64,000 nucleotides of DNA from Aquibium microcysteis (GCF_014495845.1 NZ_CP061080.1:4764001-4828000), one strand, 5' to 3'. Positions 28,846-37,340 are shown, counted from the stretch's first letter. Numbers and translations are program-made. The notes: generated by a model not told the origin, from the sequence alone.

Positions 28846-30564
28846 ATGCATCACGACGAGCCGAAGAACGCGGCGGCCGCCCCGCGTGCCTCGCAGGGCA
28901 CGCTGACCAATCGCCAGGGCCACCCGGTCTCCAACAACCAGTCGAGCCGCACCGTCGGCAGCCGCGGGCCGGCGACGCTGGAGAATTATCAGTTCCTGGA
29001 GAAGATCAGTCATTTCGACCGGGAGCGCATTCCCGAGCGCGTCGTTCATGCGCGCGGCTTCGTCTGCTACGGCGAGTTCGAGGCCACCGGCATGATCGGC
29101 GAGGAGCCGGCCTCGACCTACACCCGCGCGAAGCTGTTCCAGGACAAGGGCAGGAAGACGCCGCTGGCGATCCGCTTCTCCACCGTCATCGGCGGGCGCG
29201 ACTCCTCCGAGACGGCGCGCGACCCGCGCGGCTTCGCGGTCAAGTTCTACACCGAGGACGGCAACTGGGACCTCGTCGGCAACAACCTCGCCGTCTTCTT
29301 CATTCGCGACGCGATCAAGTTTCCCGACGTCATCCATTCGCTGAAGCCGGATCCGGTGACCTTCCGCCAGGAGCCGAACCGCATCTTCGACTTCATGAGC
29401 CAGACGCCGGAGGCGATGCACATGCTGACCCACCTGTTCTCGCCGCGCGGCATTCCGGCGAGCTACCGCCACATGGAGGGCTTCGGGGTTAACACCTACA
29501 AGATGGTCGACGCCGCCGGCGACACGGTGCTGGTGAAGTACCACTTCCACCCGCGTCAGGGCGTCGCCTCCCTGACCGCCGAGGAGGCGGCGAAGGTGCA
29601 GGGCCAGGACCTCGGCTCGGCCTCCAAGGACCTTTTCACCGCCATCGAGACGGGTGACTACCCGCAGTGGGACATGTACGTCCAGATCATGGAGGACCAC
29701 GAGCATCCCGAGCTCGACTGGGATCCGCTGGACGACACCAAGATCTGGCCCGAGAAGGACTTTCCGCTGCGCCATGTCGGCACCATGACGCTGAACCGCA
29801 ACGTCGAGGACTTCTTCAACGAGAACGAGCAGATCGCCATGGGCACCGGCGTGCTGGTCGACGGGCTCGACTTCTCCGACGACAAGATGCTGGTCGGCCG
29901 CACCTTCTCCTATTCGGACACGCAGCGCTACCGCGTCGGGCCGAACTACCTGCAGCTGCCGGTCAACCAGCCGAGGAACGCCGCGGTGGCCACCAACCAG
30001 TCGGGCGGGCAGATGTCGTTCTACCGCGACGCCGGCAGGGGCCAGAACCCGCACGTCAACTACGAGCCTTCGATCCATGGCGGGCTGACGGAGGCCGAGC
30101 GCCGGCCGGACAACCCTCCCGAGATCGCCGGCCGGCTGACGCGGGCGGTGCTGGAGCGGCGCAACGACTACGTCCAGGCACGCGGCCGCTTCTGCACCAT
30201 GATGGACTGGGAGCGCGACGACCTCGTCGCCAACCTGGGCACGCTGCTCTCGGATTGCGAGCGCGACGTGCAGGAGCGCATGGTCTGGCACTTCTTCATG
30301 GTGCACGACGACTATGGCCGCTGCGTCGGCGAGCGGCTGGGCATCTCGGCCGAGGACGTGCGCGGCCTCGGCAAGCTGCCCGGCCAGGTGCTGACGGGCG
30401 AGGACGAGAAGCGCCTCGCCGACCTCGGCCGCAACGGCGACACGATCGATCCCGCCGTCTGGGGCCAGTGGACGAGCTCGGTGACGAACCGCCGCGCCAC
30501 CGCCGAGGAGGTGCTCGGCCGCATGGGCAACGGCCGCCCCGAGATGGGCAGGGCCGCGGAGTAG
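28846..30564 (+). CDS. Heme catalase
   Basis: Monofunctional catalase that dismutates hydrogen peroxide. The 572-residue product contains the catalytic His68 (RVVHARG), the distal Asn pair at 146-147 ([14 protein letters not shown]), and the proximal heme ligand Tyr356 in [17 protein letters not shown]. It is longer than small-subunit catalases (about 480-500) because of a C-terminal helical catalase-related domain ([16 protein letters not shown] onward). No signal peptide; probably cytosolic. AGGGAG precedes the ATG at 28846, which excludes the longer upstream frame. It stands 140 bp after the AcnX genes and is followed by a repeat element; no OxyR site was recognised. Confidence 0.95.
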   Translation: MHHDEPKNAAAAPRASQGTLTNRQGHPVSNNQSSRTVGSRGPATLENYQFLEKISHFDRERIPERVVHARGFVCYGEFEATGMIGEEPASTYTRAKLFQDKGRKTPLAIRFSTVIGGRDSSETARDPRGFAVKFYTEDGNWDLVGNNLAVFFIRDAIKFPDVIHSLKPDPVTFRQEPNRIFDFMSQTPEAMHMLTHLFSPRGIPASYRHMEGFGVNTYKMVDAAGDTVLVKYHFHPRQGVASLTAEEAAKVQGQDLGSASKDLFTAIETGDYPQWDMYVQIMEDHEHPELDWDPLDDTKIWPEKDFPLRHVGTMTLNRNVEDFFNENEQIAMGTGVLVDGLDFSDDKMLVGRTFSYSDTQRYRVGPNYLQLPVNQPRNAAVATNQSGGQMSFYRDAGRGQNPHVNYEPSIHGGLTEAERRPDNPPEIAGRLTRAVLERRNDYVQARGRFCTMMDWERDDLVANLGTLLSDCERDVQERMVWHFFMVHDDYGRCVGERLGISAEDVRGLGKLPGQVLTGEDEKRLADLGRNGDTIDPAVWGQWTSSVTNRRATAEEVLGRMGNGRPEMGRAAE

Positions 30565-30627
30565 CGGCCGGCTGGCGCGGCCGCAAACCGTGCAATATCG
30601 CGGGCCTTTCGAACGACCGTCGGCGAT

Positions 30628-30785
30628 GCCCCTCATCCCCCTGCCGGGACCTTCTCCCCGTCGAACGGGGAGAAGAAAACCTTCGTCGGCGGCTTCGCCT
30701 ATCGCCATGGTCGCAGGACCGACGCCGACGTCGTGGCAAGCCCCTGTGTAACGGGGAGAAGGTTCCGGCAGGGGGTGTGAGGGGC
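30628..30785. repeat. Rhizobial intergenic palindromic element (RIME-like)
   Basis: A 158-bp element with inverted ends. The left arm GCCCCTCATCCCCCTGCCGG... ending CTTCTCCCCG (30628-30660) is the near-exact reverse complement of the right arm (30752-30785), and an inner hairpin CTCCCCG-TCGAA-CGGGGAG follows the left arm. The CCTTCTCCCCG/CGGGGAGAAGG boxes are typical of mosaic repeats scattered between genes in rhizobia. It occupies most of the 320-bp gap between the catalase and DUF892 genes; nothing else but a terminator is seen there. Confidence 0.7.
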
Positions 30786-30825
30786 AGCGCCGAGGCTCGA
30801 ATACGAGGGCCGTCGGAATAAAAGT

Positions 30826-30877
30826 AAAAAATGGCGGCGGCGGAGAAGAGGGGTGGCGCCTTTCTCTCCGCCGCCGC
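30826..30877 (-). terminator. Terminator of the DUF892 gene
   Basis: On the minus strand GCGGCGGCGGAGA (30877-30865) pairs with TCTCCGCCGCCGC (30846-30834), followed by CATTTTTT (30833-30826). It starts 8 nt after the DUF892 stop. Confidence 0.8.
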
Positions 30878-30884
30878 GTTTGCG

Positions 30885-31295
30885 TCAGACCTTGGCGCTG
30901 GCGCCGGCGGCGCGCAGTTCGGCGTGCTGCAGGGTGACGGCGGGAAGGTTGTCCTCGACCCAGCTGGCCATCGCGCGCTCCTCGTCGAGGTTCTGGCGCA
31001 GCAGCGATTGCGCTTCCGCGAAGCCGCCAGCCTCGGCCAGCGTTATCAGCGAGGTGTAGGCGTCCTTCAGCGCCGAGGCGCTCTCGTCGAAGCCGGCGAG
31101 CACCGTGTCGAGGCGCTGGATCTGGGTCTCCGTCTCGGCGATGTGCCGGCGCAGCCGGTCGAGCACCTGCGGATAGCTCTCGATGCGCTCGGCCTGCGGC
31201 TTCATGATCGCGAGCGCCTGGTTTTCCATCGCATGGGCGTTGCGCAGCCCGACGATGAAGATGTCGCGGGCTTTATCGGTGAAATGGGTGGTCAT
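30885..31295 (-). CDS. DUF892 (YciE/YciF-type) ferritin-like protein
   Basis: A 136-residue all-helical protein of the DUF892 family, a ferritin-like four-helix fold linked to stress responses in enterobacteria; the activity is unknown. Characteristic segments are DKARDIFIVGLRNAHAMENQALAIMKPQAERIESYPQV, where Glu and His residues would bind metal, and LITLAEAGGFAEAQSLLRQNLDEERAMASWVEDNLPAVT. AGGAG sits 8 nt before the ATG at 31295; the frame continues upstream to 31454 without similarity. Separate promoter assumed. Position next to catalase suggests oxidative or general stress, as inference only. Confidence 0.88.
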   Translation of the reverse strand: MTTHFTDKARDIFIVGLRNAHAMENQALAIMKPQAERIESYPQVLDRLRRHIAETETQIQRLDTVLAGFDESASALKDAYTSLITLAEAGGFAEAQSLLRQNLDEERAMASWVEDNLPAVTLQHAELRAAGASAKV

Positions 31296-31614
31296 GGGGG
31301 GGGCTCCTGTGATGCAGGCCGAACCGCAAGGTCGGAGCGTTGCTCCGCGCCCGGCCGGGCAGCGCCGGGCGGGCCCTGCCGCGCGGCGCCGGGAGCGCGC
31401 CGAAACCGTCGGTCGGCGGCTGAACGTGGGGCGGGGAGGGACCCGTCCTGTCATCGTTCGCGGTCGAGGCTCGGCGCTACACCTGCCTGGACGCTCGGTC
31501 GTGCGTTCCGTTCCCGCGGCAAGCTGCGGGAGGGATTATGCGGCGGCGGCGAGAGGTGGGGCGTGAACAGGCGAGAGAATGTTTTCGCGGGGGTGGGGGA
31601 TTTATCCACGGGGA
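31296..31614. other. GC-rich gap without a recognised gene
   Basis: About 320 bp between the DUF892 start and the broken gene. It holds G+C-rich low-complexity sequence, presumably the DUF892 promoter, and the string TTATCCACG at 31602-31610, which recurs at 31985-31993 on the other side of the broken gene. No ORF, RNA gene or strong hairpin with a T-run is seen. Confidence 0.5.
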
Positions 31615-31922
31615 CTATGGCGCGAGCAGCCGCCATACCTCTTCCTCGAAGTCGAAGTCGAAGTCGAAGTCGAAGTCGAAGCAGAGCTGGCGCGCTTCGT
31701 CTTCCGGCAGCCACAGAACATCTGCTGCACGATCTTGCGATAGAGCCTGAGATCGTCGTCGTTCCACGGCACGGTCTCCGCCGCCCGCGCCTCGGCGATC
31801 AGCCGGTGCAGCCGCGCGCGCACGCGGTCAGGATCGCCGTGATAGTAGACGGGCGGCGCATCCTCGTCGAAGTGTTCGGGCTGGTCGGCGCCGAAGAGGT
31901 CGAGCTGGTTCCTGCTGGCCAT
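31615..31922 (-). pseudogene. Frameshifted hypothetical gene with C-terminal Phe-Asp repeat
   Basis: From an ATG at 31922 the frame reads MASRNQLDLFGADQPEHF and then VRARLHRLIAEARAAETVPWNDDDLRLYRKIVQQMF, a small protein type I associate with rhizobial accessory and restriction loci. At about 31711-31714 an extra dinucleotide shifts the frame. The shifted product ends in a meaningless STSTSTS tail, whereas the frame two bases away reads WLPEDEARQLC-(FD)n-FEEEVWRLLAP and stops at 31615, a sensible acidic C-terminus. The break could be a real mutation or a sequencing error. An upstream ATG at 31949 is an alternative start. Confidence 0.6.
31646..31681. repeat. Hexanucleotide tandem repeat (TCGAAG)6
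   Basis: Six perfect copies of TCGAAG on the plus strand; on the coding minus strand each unit encodes Phe-Asp in the restored frame of the broken gene. Copy-number change would lengthen the protein but not shift its frame. Confidence 0.95.
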
Positions 31923-32056
31923 GGCTGGTCCGGTGTTGCCCGCCGTCATGATGCCGCAGGCACTTGGCCGGCACGATGGCGGGCTTATCCACGCTTCCGG
32001 CGTGGTTCTTCCATCCTCCGTTGCAATCTGCTCCTATGCGGCGCCTTGGGGGAACC

Positions 32057-35000
32057 ATGAGTCAATTGCTCGTCCAGAACTATCTTAACGAGATCGACCG
32101 CATCCGGAAGTATTCGGGGGTAGTCAATGAGCAGGTGCTGCGGCCGGCCTTTCGGCGGCTGCTCGACCATTGGGCGACGGCGCAGCGCCTCGTTTTCCTG
32201 GAGGAGTTTCCCTTCCCGACGACGCAGAAGACGACCGTCTATCCGGACGCCACCATCCTGCACGACATTCGCGTGCCGCTCGGCTACTGGGAGGCCAAGG
32301 ACACGAGAGACGATCTCGACGAGGAAATCCGCAAGAAGTTCGTCAAGGGCTACCCGCAGGACAACATCCTGTTCGAGAACTCCGAAACCGCGGTCCTGAT
32401 CCAGAACCGGCAGGAGGTGACGCGGTGTTCGATGGTCGACACCGAGGCGCTGCTGAAGCTGCTCAATCTGTTCTTCGGCTACGAGCGGCAGGAGATCGCC
32501 GAGTTCCGAAAGGCGGTGCAGAAGTTCAGGGACGACCTGCCGGCCGTGCTCGACGCGCTGCGCGAGCGGATCGATGCCGCTTACGACCGCGACTCCGCAT
32601 TCCGCGCAGCGGCCCAGAAGTTCCTCGAACACTGCAAGGACACGATCAACCCGACACTCGGCGAGGCCGACGTGCGGGAGATGCTGATCCAGCACATCCT
32701 GACCGAGGAAATCTTCAACCACGTCTTCGACCAGGGCGATTTCCACCGCGAGAACAACATCGCGAAAGAGCTCTACGCGCTGGAAGGAAAATTCTTCACC
32801 GGGCAGGTGAAACGCGAGACGCTGAAGGCGCTGGAGACATACTATGCCGCGATCCGCGCCAACGCGGCGCAGATCACCAGCCATCACGAAAAGCAGACCT
32901 TCCTGAAGGTGGTCTACGAGAATTTCTACAAGGTCTACAATCCCAAGGCGGCCGACCGGCTGGGGGTGGTCTACACGCCCAACGAGATCGTGAAGTTCAT
33001 GATCGAGGGCGCGGACTGGCTGTGCCAGAAGCATTTTGGCAAGGCGCTGATCGACGAGCACGTCGAGATCCTCGACCCCGCGACGGGCACCGGCACCTTC
33101 ATCTGCGAACTGCTGGAGCATTTTCGCGGCCAGCCGCAAAAGCTCGCCCACAAGTACAAGAGCGAGCTGCACGCCAACGAAGTGGCGATCCTGCCCTACT
33201 ACGTCGCGAACCTGAACATCGAGGCGACCTATGCCGCGATCTCGGGCCAGTTCGCCGAGTTCTCGAACCTGTGCTTTGTGGACACGCTTGACAATGTCCA
33301 CGCGCTCGGGATCAAGACCGGCCAGCATGTGGGCGACCTGTTTGGCGCGCTGTCGGAAGAGAACGTCGAGCGTGTGAAGCGGCAGAACGCGCGCAAGATC
33401 AGCGTCGTGATCGGCAATCCGCCGTACAATGCCAACCAGCAGAACGAGAACGAGAACAACAATAACCGGGCCTATCCGCACGTAGACCAACTGATCAAGG
33501 GCAGCTACATCAAGCTGTCTACCGCGCAGAAGACCAAGGTCTACGACATGTATGCGCGGTTTTTCCGCTGGGCCTCCGACCGCCTACACGACGACGGCGT
33601 GCTGGCCTTCGTCACCAATCGCTCCTTCATCGACAGCCGCACCTTTGACGGGTTCCGCCGGGCGGTGGCTAACGAGTTCAACGAAATCTACGTTATGGAC
33701 CTCGGCGGCGACGTGCGCGCCAACCCGAAGCTGTCGGGCACGAAGAACAACGTCTTCGGCATTCAGACCGGCGTGGCGATCTCCTTCATGGTCAAGCGCC
33801 ACAAGCAGAAGGGGTGCCGGATCTTCTACGCGCGGCGGCCGGAGCTGGACACGGCCGAGGACAAGTTGAGCTTTCTGGCCAGTTCCCCGGCTTCGGGGCT
33901 GGCGTGGCAGCGGGTGGAGCCGGACAGGAACGCCAACTGGGTGAATTTGACGGAGAACGACTGGGACCAGCTAATCCAAGTCGCGGACAAGAGATTCAAG
34001 ACGAGCGGAAATTTACGAACTGCAAAAAGTATATTTGTCGATTACTCGATGGGATATATCACAGCCCGTGACCAGTGGGTTGTGGGGGAGGACAACACCG
34101 AGATTGAACCACGGGTCAGGCAGCTGATAAACACCGTAAACCTATCTGATTTGACCGACCGCGGCTCTACAGACATTAAGTGGTCACGAACATTGCTGCG
34201 TATCATTGAGAGTGGACGAAAACTGGATTTCGAAGCCGGAGCCTTTCGCAAAACGCTATATAGACCGTTCGTCCGTCGCCAGGTCTATTTCGGTAGTAAC
34301 CTCGTCGAGATGCCAAACAAGATGCCGGCGTTCTTTGAACCGGGTCCCAACCTCGCGATTTTCTTCAACGATCCGGGAGCAAGAGCTCCATTCAGTCCTT
34401 TAGCGAGCGATCTGCCGGCGGAGTTTCATTTGGCCGCAAGTTCGGACGGTTTTCAGGGCCTACCCCGCTACCGCTACACCTCCACCCTCGAACGCATCGA
34501 CAACATCACCGACTGGGCGCTGAAGCAGTTCCGCGAGGCCTATGGCAAGGACGGGCGCGGCGCGGAGGCTGCGATCTCCCCCACAAGGGGGGAGATCGGG
34601 CGCTCCGCCGCCGCGTCCTCAAGGAGGGAGATCGGCAAATCGCGGAAAGCCCGCGCCATCGGGAAGGACGACATCTTCCAATACGTCTATGCCGTGCTGC
34701 ACGACCCGGTGTACCGCGAGAGGTATGCGATCAACCTGAAGCGCGAATTTCCGCGCATTCCCTTCTACTCCGATTTCTGGCGCTGGGCGGCGTGGGGCGA
34801 GCGGCTGATGACGCTACACATCGGCTACGAGGCGGTGGAGCCCTGGCCGCTGACGCGCGCCGACACGCCCGACGAGAAGGCGCGGGAGGCGGGCGTGGCA
34901 CCCAAGGCGATGCTCAAGGCCGACCGGGACAATGGCATGATCCGGCTCGACAGCGAGACCACCCTCTCGGGCATTCCGAAACAGGCGTGGGATTACCGGC

Positions 35001-35200
35001 TCGGCAACCGCTCCGGGCTGGACTGGATTCTCGACCAGTACAGGGAAAAGACGCCGAAGGATCCGACCATCCGGGAGAAGTTCAATACGTATCGCTTCGC
35101 CGACTACAAGGAAAAGGTCGTGGACCTGCTAATGCGCGTGACGCGGGTGAGCGTGGAGACGGTGGCGATCACGGATGCCATGCGGGAGGCGAAGCGATGA
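32057..35200 (+). CDS. Single-chain restriction-methylation enzyme, type ISP-like C-terminus, no helicase
   Basis: A 1047-residue fused nuclease-methylase. Residues about 55-110 carry a PD-(D/E)xK nuclease core (YPDATI with Asp64; GYWEAKD with Glu79 and Lys81). A helical linker leads to an N6-adenine methyltransferase with motif I DPATGTGTF (340-348) and motif IV NPPY (454-457). Residues about 640-800 are the presumed target-recognition domain; the end (LSGIPKQAWDYRLGNRSGLDWILDQY) matches the type ISP C-terminal domain. Classical type ISP enzymes (about 1500 residues) have an SF2 helicase between nuclease and methylase; none is present, so the layout is like MmeI-type IIG/IIL enzymes. GGGGA precedes the ATG; an upstream frame from 31964 is ignored. 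A palindromic repeat is inserted in frame near residue 845. Confidence 0.85.
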   Translation: MSQLLVQNYLNEIDRIRKYSGVVNEQVLRPAFRRLLDHWATAQRLVFLEEFPFPTTQKTTVYPDATILHDIRVPLGYWEAKDTRDDLDEEIRKKFVKGYPQDNILFENSETAVLIQNRQEVTRCSMVDTEALLKLLNLFFGYERQEIAEFRKAVQKFRDDLPAVLDALRERIDAAYDRDSAFRAAAQKFLEHCKDTINPTLGEADVREMLIQHILTEEIFNHVFDQGDFHRENNIAKELYALEGKFFTGQVKRETLKALETYYAAIRANAAQITSHHEKQTFLKVVYENFYKVYNPKAADRLGVVYTPNEIVKFMIEGADWLCQKHFGKALIDEHVEILDPATGTGTFICELLEHFRGQPQKLAHKYKSELHANEVAILPYYVANLNIEATYAAISGQFAEFSNLCFVDTLDNVHALGIKTGQHVGDLFGALSEENVERVKRQNARKISVVIGNPPYNANQQNENENNNNRAYPHVDQLIKGSYIKLSTAQKTKVYDMYARFFRWASDRLHDDGVLAFVTNRSFIDSRTFDGFRRAVANEFNEIYVMDLGGDVRANPKLSGTKNNVFGIQTGVAISFMVKRHKQKGCRIFYARRPELDTAEDKLSFLASSPASGLAWQRVEPDRNANWVNLTENDWDQLIQVADKRFKTSGNLRTAKSIFVDYSMGYITARDQWVVGEDNTEIEPRVRQLINTVNLSDLTDRGSTDIKWSRTLLRIIESGRKLDFEAGAFRKTLYRPFVRRQVYFGSNLVEMPNKMPAFFEPGPNLAIFFNDPGARAPFSPLASDLPAEFHLAASSDGFQGLPRYRYTSTLERIDNITDWALKQFREAYGKDGRGAEAAISPTRGEIGRSAAASSRREIGKSRKARAIGKDDIFQYVYAVLHDPVYRERYAINLKREFPRIPFYSDFWRWAAWGERLMTLHIGYEAVEPWPLTRADTPDEKAREAGVAPKAMLKADRDNGMIRLDSETTLSGIPKQAWDYRLGNRSGLDWILDQYREKTPKDPTIREKFNTYRFADYKEKVVDLLMRVTRVSVETVAITDAMREAKR
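34572..34598. repeat. Palindromic repeat inserted in frame in the restriction-methylation gene
   Basis: CGATCTCCCCC and GGGGGGAGATCG form an almost perfect 11-bp stem with a short loop, followed at 34616-34635 by a degenerate second GGAGGGAGATCGG. It encodes ISPTRGEIGRSAAASS, a peptide characteristic of rhizobial palindromic elements read through in coding sequence. Flanking residues FREAYGKDG and GKDDIFQYVYAVLHD would be close together without it. Confidence 0.7.
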
Positions 35201-35508
35201 AGGGGCCTCCCGACTTCGAAAAGGCGATGCACGACATCTATGTCATCGCCAAGAAGGACGCGGGTTATAACGCGAAGCTGTTCCTGCAGATGCTGAATCA
35301 GAGAGGAGGATTGGCAACCGCGAAACACCTCATCAACGCGACGCAACCATCGGAAGGCTACACGCGCCTTTATGAACGCGGACGCCTCGACCTGACGGTC
35401 GAGGCACGGGTGCTCGGGAACCCGAAATGGCATGATCTTTTCACGGCCGAAGAAATCGCCAAGGCGAAAGCGCGCTTGGAAGCCTACGGATACACTGCAC
35501 ACCTTTAG
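35197..35508 (+). CDS. Small hypothetical protein coupled to the restriction-methylation gene
   Basis: A 103-residue protein whose ATG overlaps the methylase stop as ATGA, so it is translationally coupled. It reads MKGPPDFEKAMHDIYVIAKKD, then KLFLQMLNQRGGLATAKHLINATQPSEGYTRLYERGRLDLTVEARVLGNPKWHDLFTAEEIAKAKARLEAYG. The GGLATAK and LTVEA-VL elements recur in small proteins placed near restriction genes and in other accessory loci, as I recall, but no function is established. No membrane segment or known catalytic motif. It could be a specificity, control or assembly partner; that is speculation. Confidence 0.75.
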   Translation: MKGPPDFEKAMHDIYVIAKKDAGYNAKLFLQMLNQRGGLATAKHLINATQPSEGYTRLYERGRLDLTVEARVLGNPKWHDLFTAEEIAKAKARLEAYGYTAHL

Positions 35509-35607
35509 GCAGCGCAGGCGCGAGGAAGCGGGCGAGGGCTCGGTCTTTCGAATGCGCCTCACTATCCCAGGCACCCCGTTCCGGCTGGAGAGGACGGGAG
35601 CCCTCCC

Positions 35608-36609
35608 TCACACCCGCTGCGGCAGCACCCGGTCGGGCGGCCGATGCCCATCCGCCCAGACGCGGATGTTGATGACCACCTTGTCGCCCATGTCGATGCG
35701 GCCCTCGACGGTGGCCGAGCCCATGTGGGGCAACAGCACGATCTTGTCCTGGGCGGCGAGTTTCACGAGCTTGGGGTTGACCGCCGGCTCGTGCTCGAAG
35801 ACGTCGAGGCCGGCGCCGGCGAGGCGGCCGTCCTGGATCATCTGGATCAGCGCGGCCTCGTCGATGATGTCGCCGCGCGCCGTGTTGACGATGAAGGCGG
35901 TGGGCTGCATCAGCGCCAGCCGGCGCGCCGAGAGCAGGTGGAAGGTGGCGGGCGTCGACGGGCAGTTGACCGAGATGATGTCCATGCGGGCCAGCATCTG
36001 GTCGAGGCTCTCCCAGTAGGTCGCCTCCAGCTGGTCCTCGATGGCCGGCGCCACCCGCTTGCGGTTGTGGTAGTGGATCGACAGGCCGAAGGCCTTGGCG
36101 CGGCGCGCCACCGCCGTGCCGATGCGGCCCATGCCGACGATGCCGAGCCGCTTGCCCCAGATGCGCCGCCCGAGCATCCAGGTGGGCGACCAGCCGGCCC
36201 ACTTGCCGTCGCCGCGCAGCATCGAGGCGCCCTCGATCAGCCGGCGCGGCACGGTGAGGATGAGGCCCATGGTCATGTCGGCCGTGTCTTCGGTGAGCAC
36301 GTTCGGCGTGTTGGTGACGGTAATGCCGCGCGCGGCCGCCGCCTCGACGTCGATATGCTCCACGCCGTTGCCGAAATTGGCGATCAGCTTCAGGTTCGGC
36401 CCGGCCTGGGCGATCAGCGCGGCGTCGATGCGGTCGGTGATGGTGGGCACGATCACGTCCGCCTCGCGCACGGCCGCCACCAGCTCGGGCTGCGACATCG
36501 CCCTGTCGTCGAGGTTCAGCCGCGCGTCGAACAGCTCGCGCATGCGCGTCTCGACCGGATCGGGAAGCTTGCGCGTGATGACGACGAGAGGCTTCTTTCT
36601 GCCCGCCAT
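35608..36609 (-). CDS. D-2-hydroxyacid dehydrogenase (glyoxylate/hydroxypyruvate reductase type)
   Basis: A 333-residue NAD(P)-dependent oxidoreductase reducing 2-keto acids such as glyoxylate or hydroxypyruvate. It has NFGNGVEHIDVEAAAARGITVTNTPNVLTEDTADMTMGLIL, the Rossmann loop GIVGMGRIGTAVARRAKAFG, and the catalytic Arg in NTARGDIID, Glu in DVFEHEP and His in LLPHMGSAT. Closest in form to the GhrB/GyaR branch. GAGGAAAC precedes the ATG at 36609; the frame runs upstream to 36873 without similarity and through the neighbouring divergent gene. Cytosolic. Cofactor preference not determined here. Confidence 0.92.
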   Translation of the reverse strand: MAGRKKPLVVITRKLPDPVETRMRELFDARLNLDDRAMSQPELVAAVREADVIVPTITDRIDAALIAQAGPNLKLIANFGNGVEHIDVEAAAARGITVTNTPNVLTEDTADMTMGLILTVPRRLIEGASMLRGDGKWAGWSPTWMLGRRIWGKRLGIVGMGRIGTAVARRAKAFGLSIHYHNRKRVAPAIEDQLEATYWESLDQMLARMDIISVNCPSTPATFHLLSARRLALMQPTAFIVNTARGDIIDEAALIQMIQDGRLAGAGLDVFEHEPAVNPKLVKLAAQDKIVLLPHMGSATVEGRIDMGDKVVINIRVWADGHRPPDRVLPQRV

Positions 36610-36710
36610 TGTTTCCTCGAATCCGGGTCCTGTTGAGACCTCTTTAACCAAGACGGGCGATAGTCGGAAGCATCCCCGGCCCGGCTTCTGTGTACCAACA
36701 GCCCGGGGGG

Positions 36711-37340
36711 ATGACAAAGAAAAACAGGATCGTCGCAGGTCCGCCTGCCGGACCGGCGAACCGTGGAAGACGAGGTCGTACCGTGTCCGTTTCCAGATGG
36801 CCTGGCCTGGCGGCTGCCCTCGCGGCGCTCGCCGTCGTGATCGCAGCGTCGCCCGTTCCCGTGGCCCGCGCACAGGGGGCGGCGAGCGCCCAGCCGGTGG
36901 GGCCGAGCGGCCTGCCGCTGCCGCGCTTCGTCAGTCTCAAGTCGGGGCGGGTCAATCTGCGCATCGGACCCGGCCTGAACTACTCGGTCGACTGGATGTA
37001 CATGAAGCCCGGCCTGCCGATGGAGATCGTCCAGGAATACGACAACTGGCGCCGCGTGCGCGATTCGGAAGGCTCCGAAGGCTGGATCAACCAGTCGCTG
37101 CTGTCGGGCAGGCGCACCGCGCTCGCCGCGCCCTGGCAACGCGGCCGCGTCGAGGAGATCGCGCTGCGCCGTGATCCGAATGCGGATGCGCGCGTGGTGG
37201 CTCGCCTGGAGCCGGGCGTGATGGGAACGGTCAAGTCCTGCAACGGCGAGTGGTGCCGCATGGACTTCGACGGCCACACCGGCTGGCTCGAGCAGTCGCT
37301 GGTCTGGGGCGTCTATCCCGGCGAGCAGATCGCCGACTGA
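36711..37340 (+). CDS. Exported protein with two bacterial SH3 domains
   Basis: From the ATG at 36711 the product is 209 residues. A hydrophobic stretch PGLAAALAALAVVIAASPVPVARAQG is a signal peptide, and two SH3b-like domains follow: SGRVNLRIGPGLNYSVDWMYMKPGLPMEIVQEYDNWRRVRDSEG and the second from VEEIALRRDPNADARVVARLEPGVMGTVKSCNGEWCRMDF. Such proteins bind peptidoglycan or envelope ligands; no enzymatic domain is present. A GTG at 36783, with GAGGT close upstream, would place the signal peptide exactly at the N-terminus and may be the real start. Divergent from the dehydrogenase gene; convergent with irr. Confidence 0.82.
   Translation: MTKKNRIVAGPPAGPANRGRRGRTVSVSRWPGLAAALAALAVVIAASPVPVARAQGAASAQPVGPSGLPLPRFVSLKSGRVNLRIGPGLNYSVDWMYMKPGLPMEIVQEYDNWRRVRDSEGSEGWINQSLLSGRRTALAAPWQRGRVEEIALRRDPNADARVVARLEPGVMGTVKSCNGEWCRMDFDGHTGWLEQSLVWGVYPGEQIAD

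Noticed and set aside
31646..31681. Hexanucleotide array as a phase-variation switch for the restriction locus
   Set aside because: The unit is six bases, so copy-number change cannot shift the frame; the frame break lies outside the array.
31602..31993. The two TTATCCACG strings as a DnaA-box pair or origin
   Set aside because: They are 383 bp apart with the rest of the interval lacking boxes, far from dnaA, and each differs from TTATCCACA at the last base.
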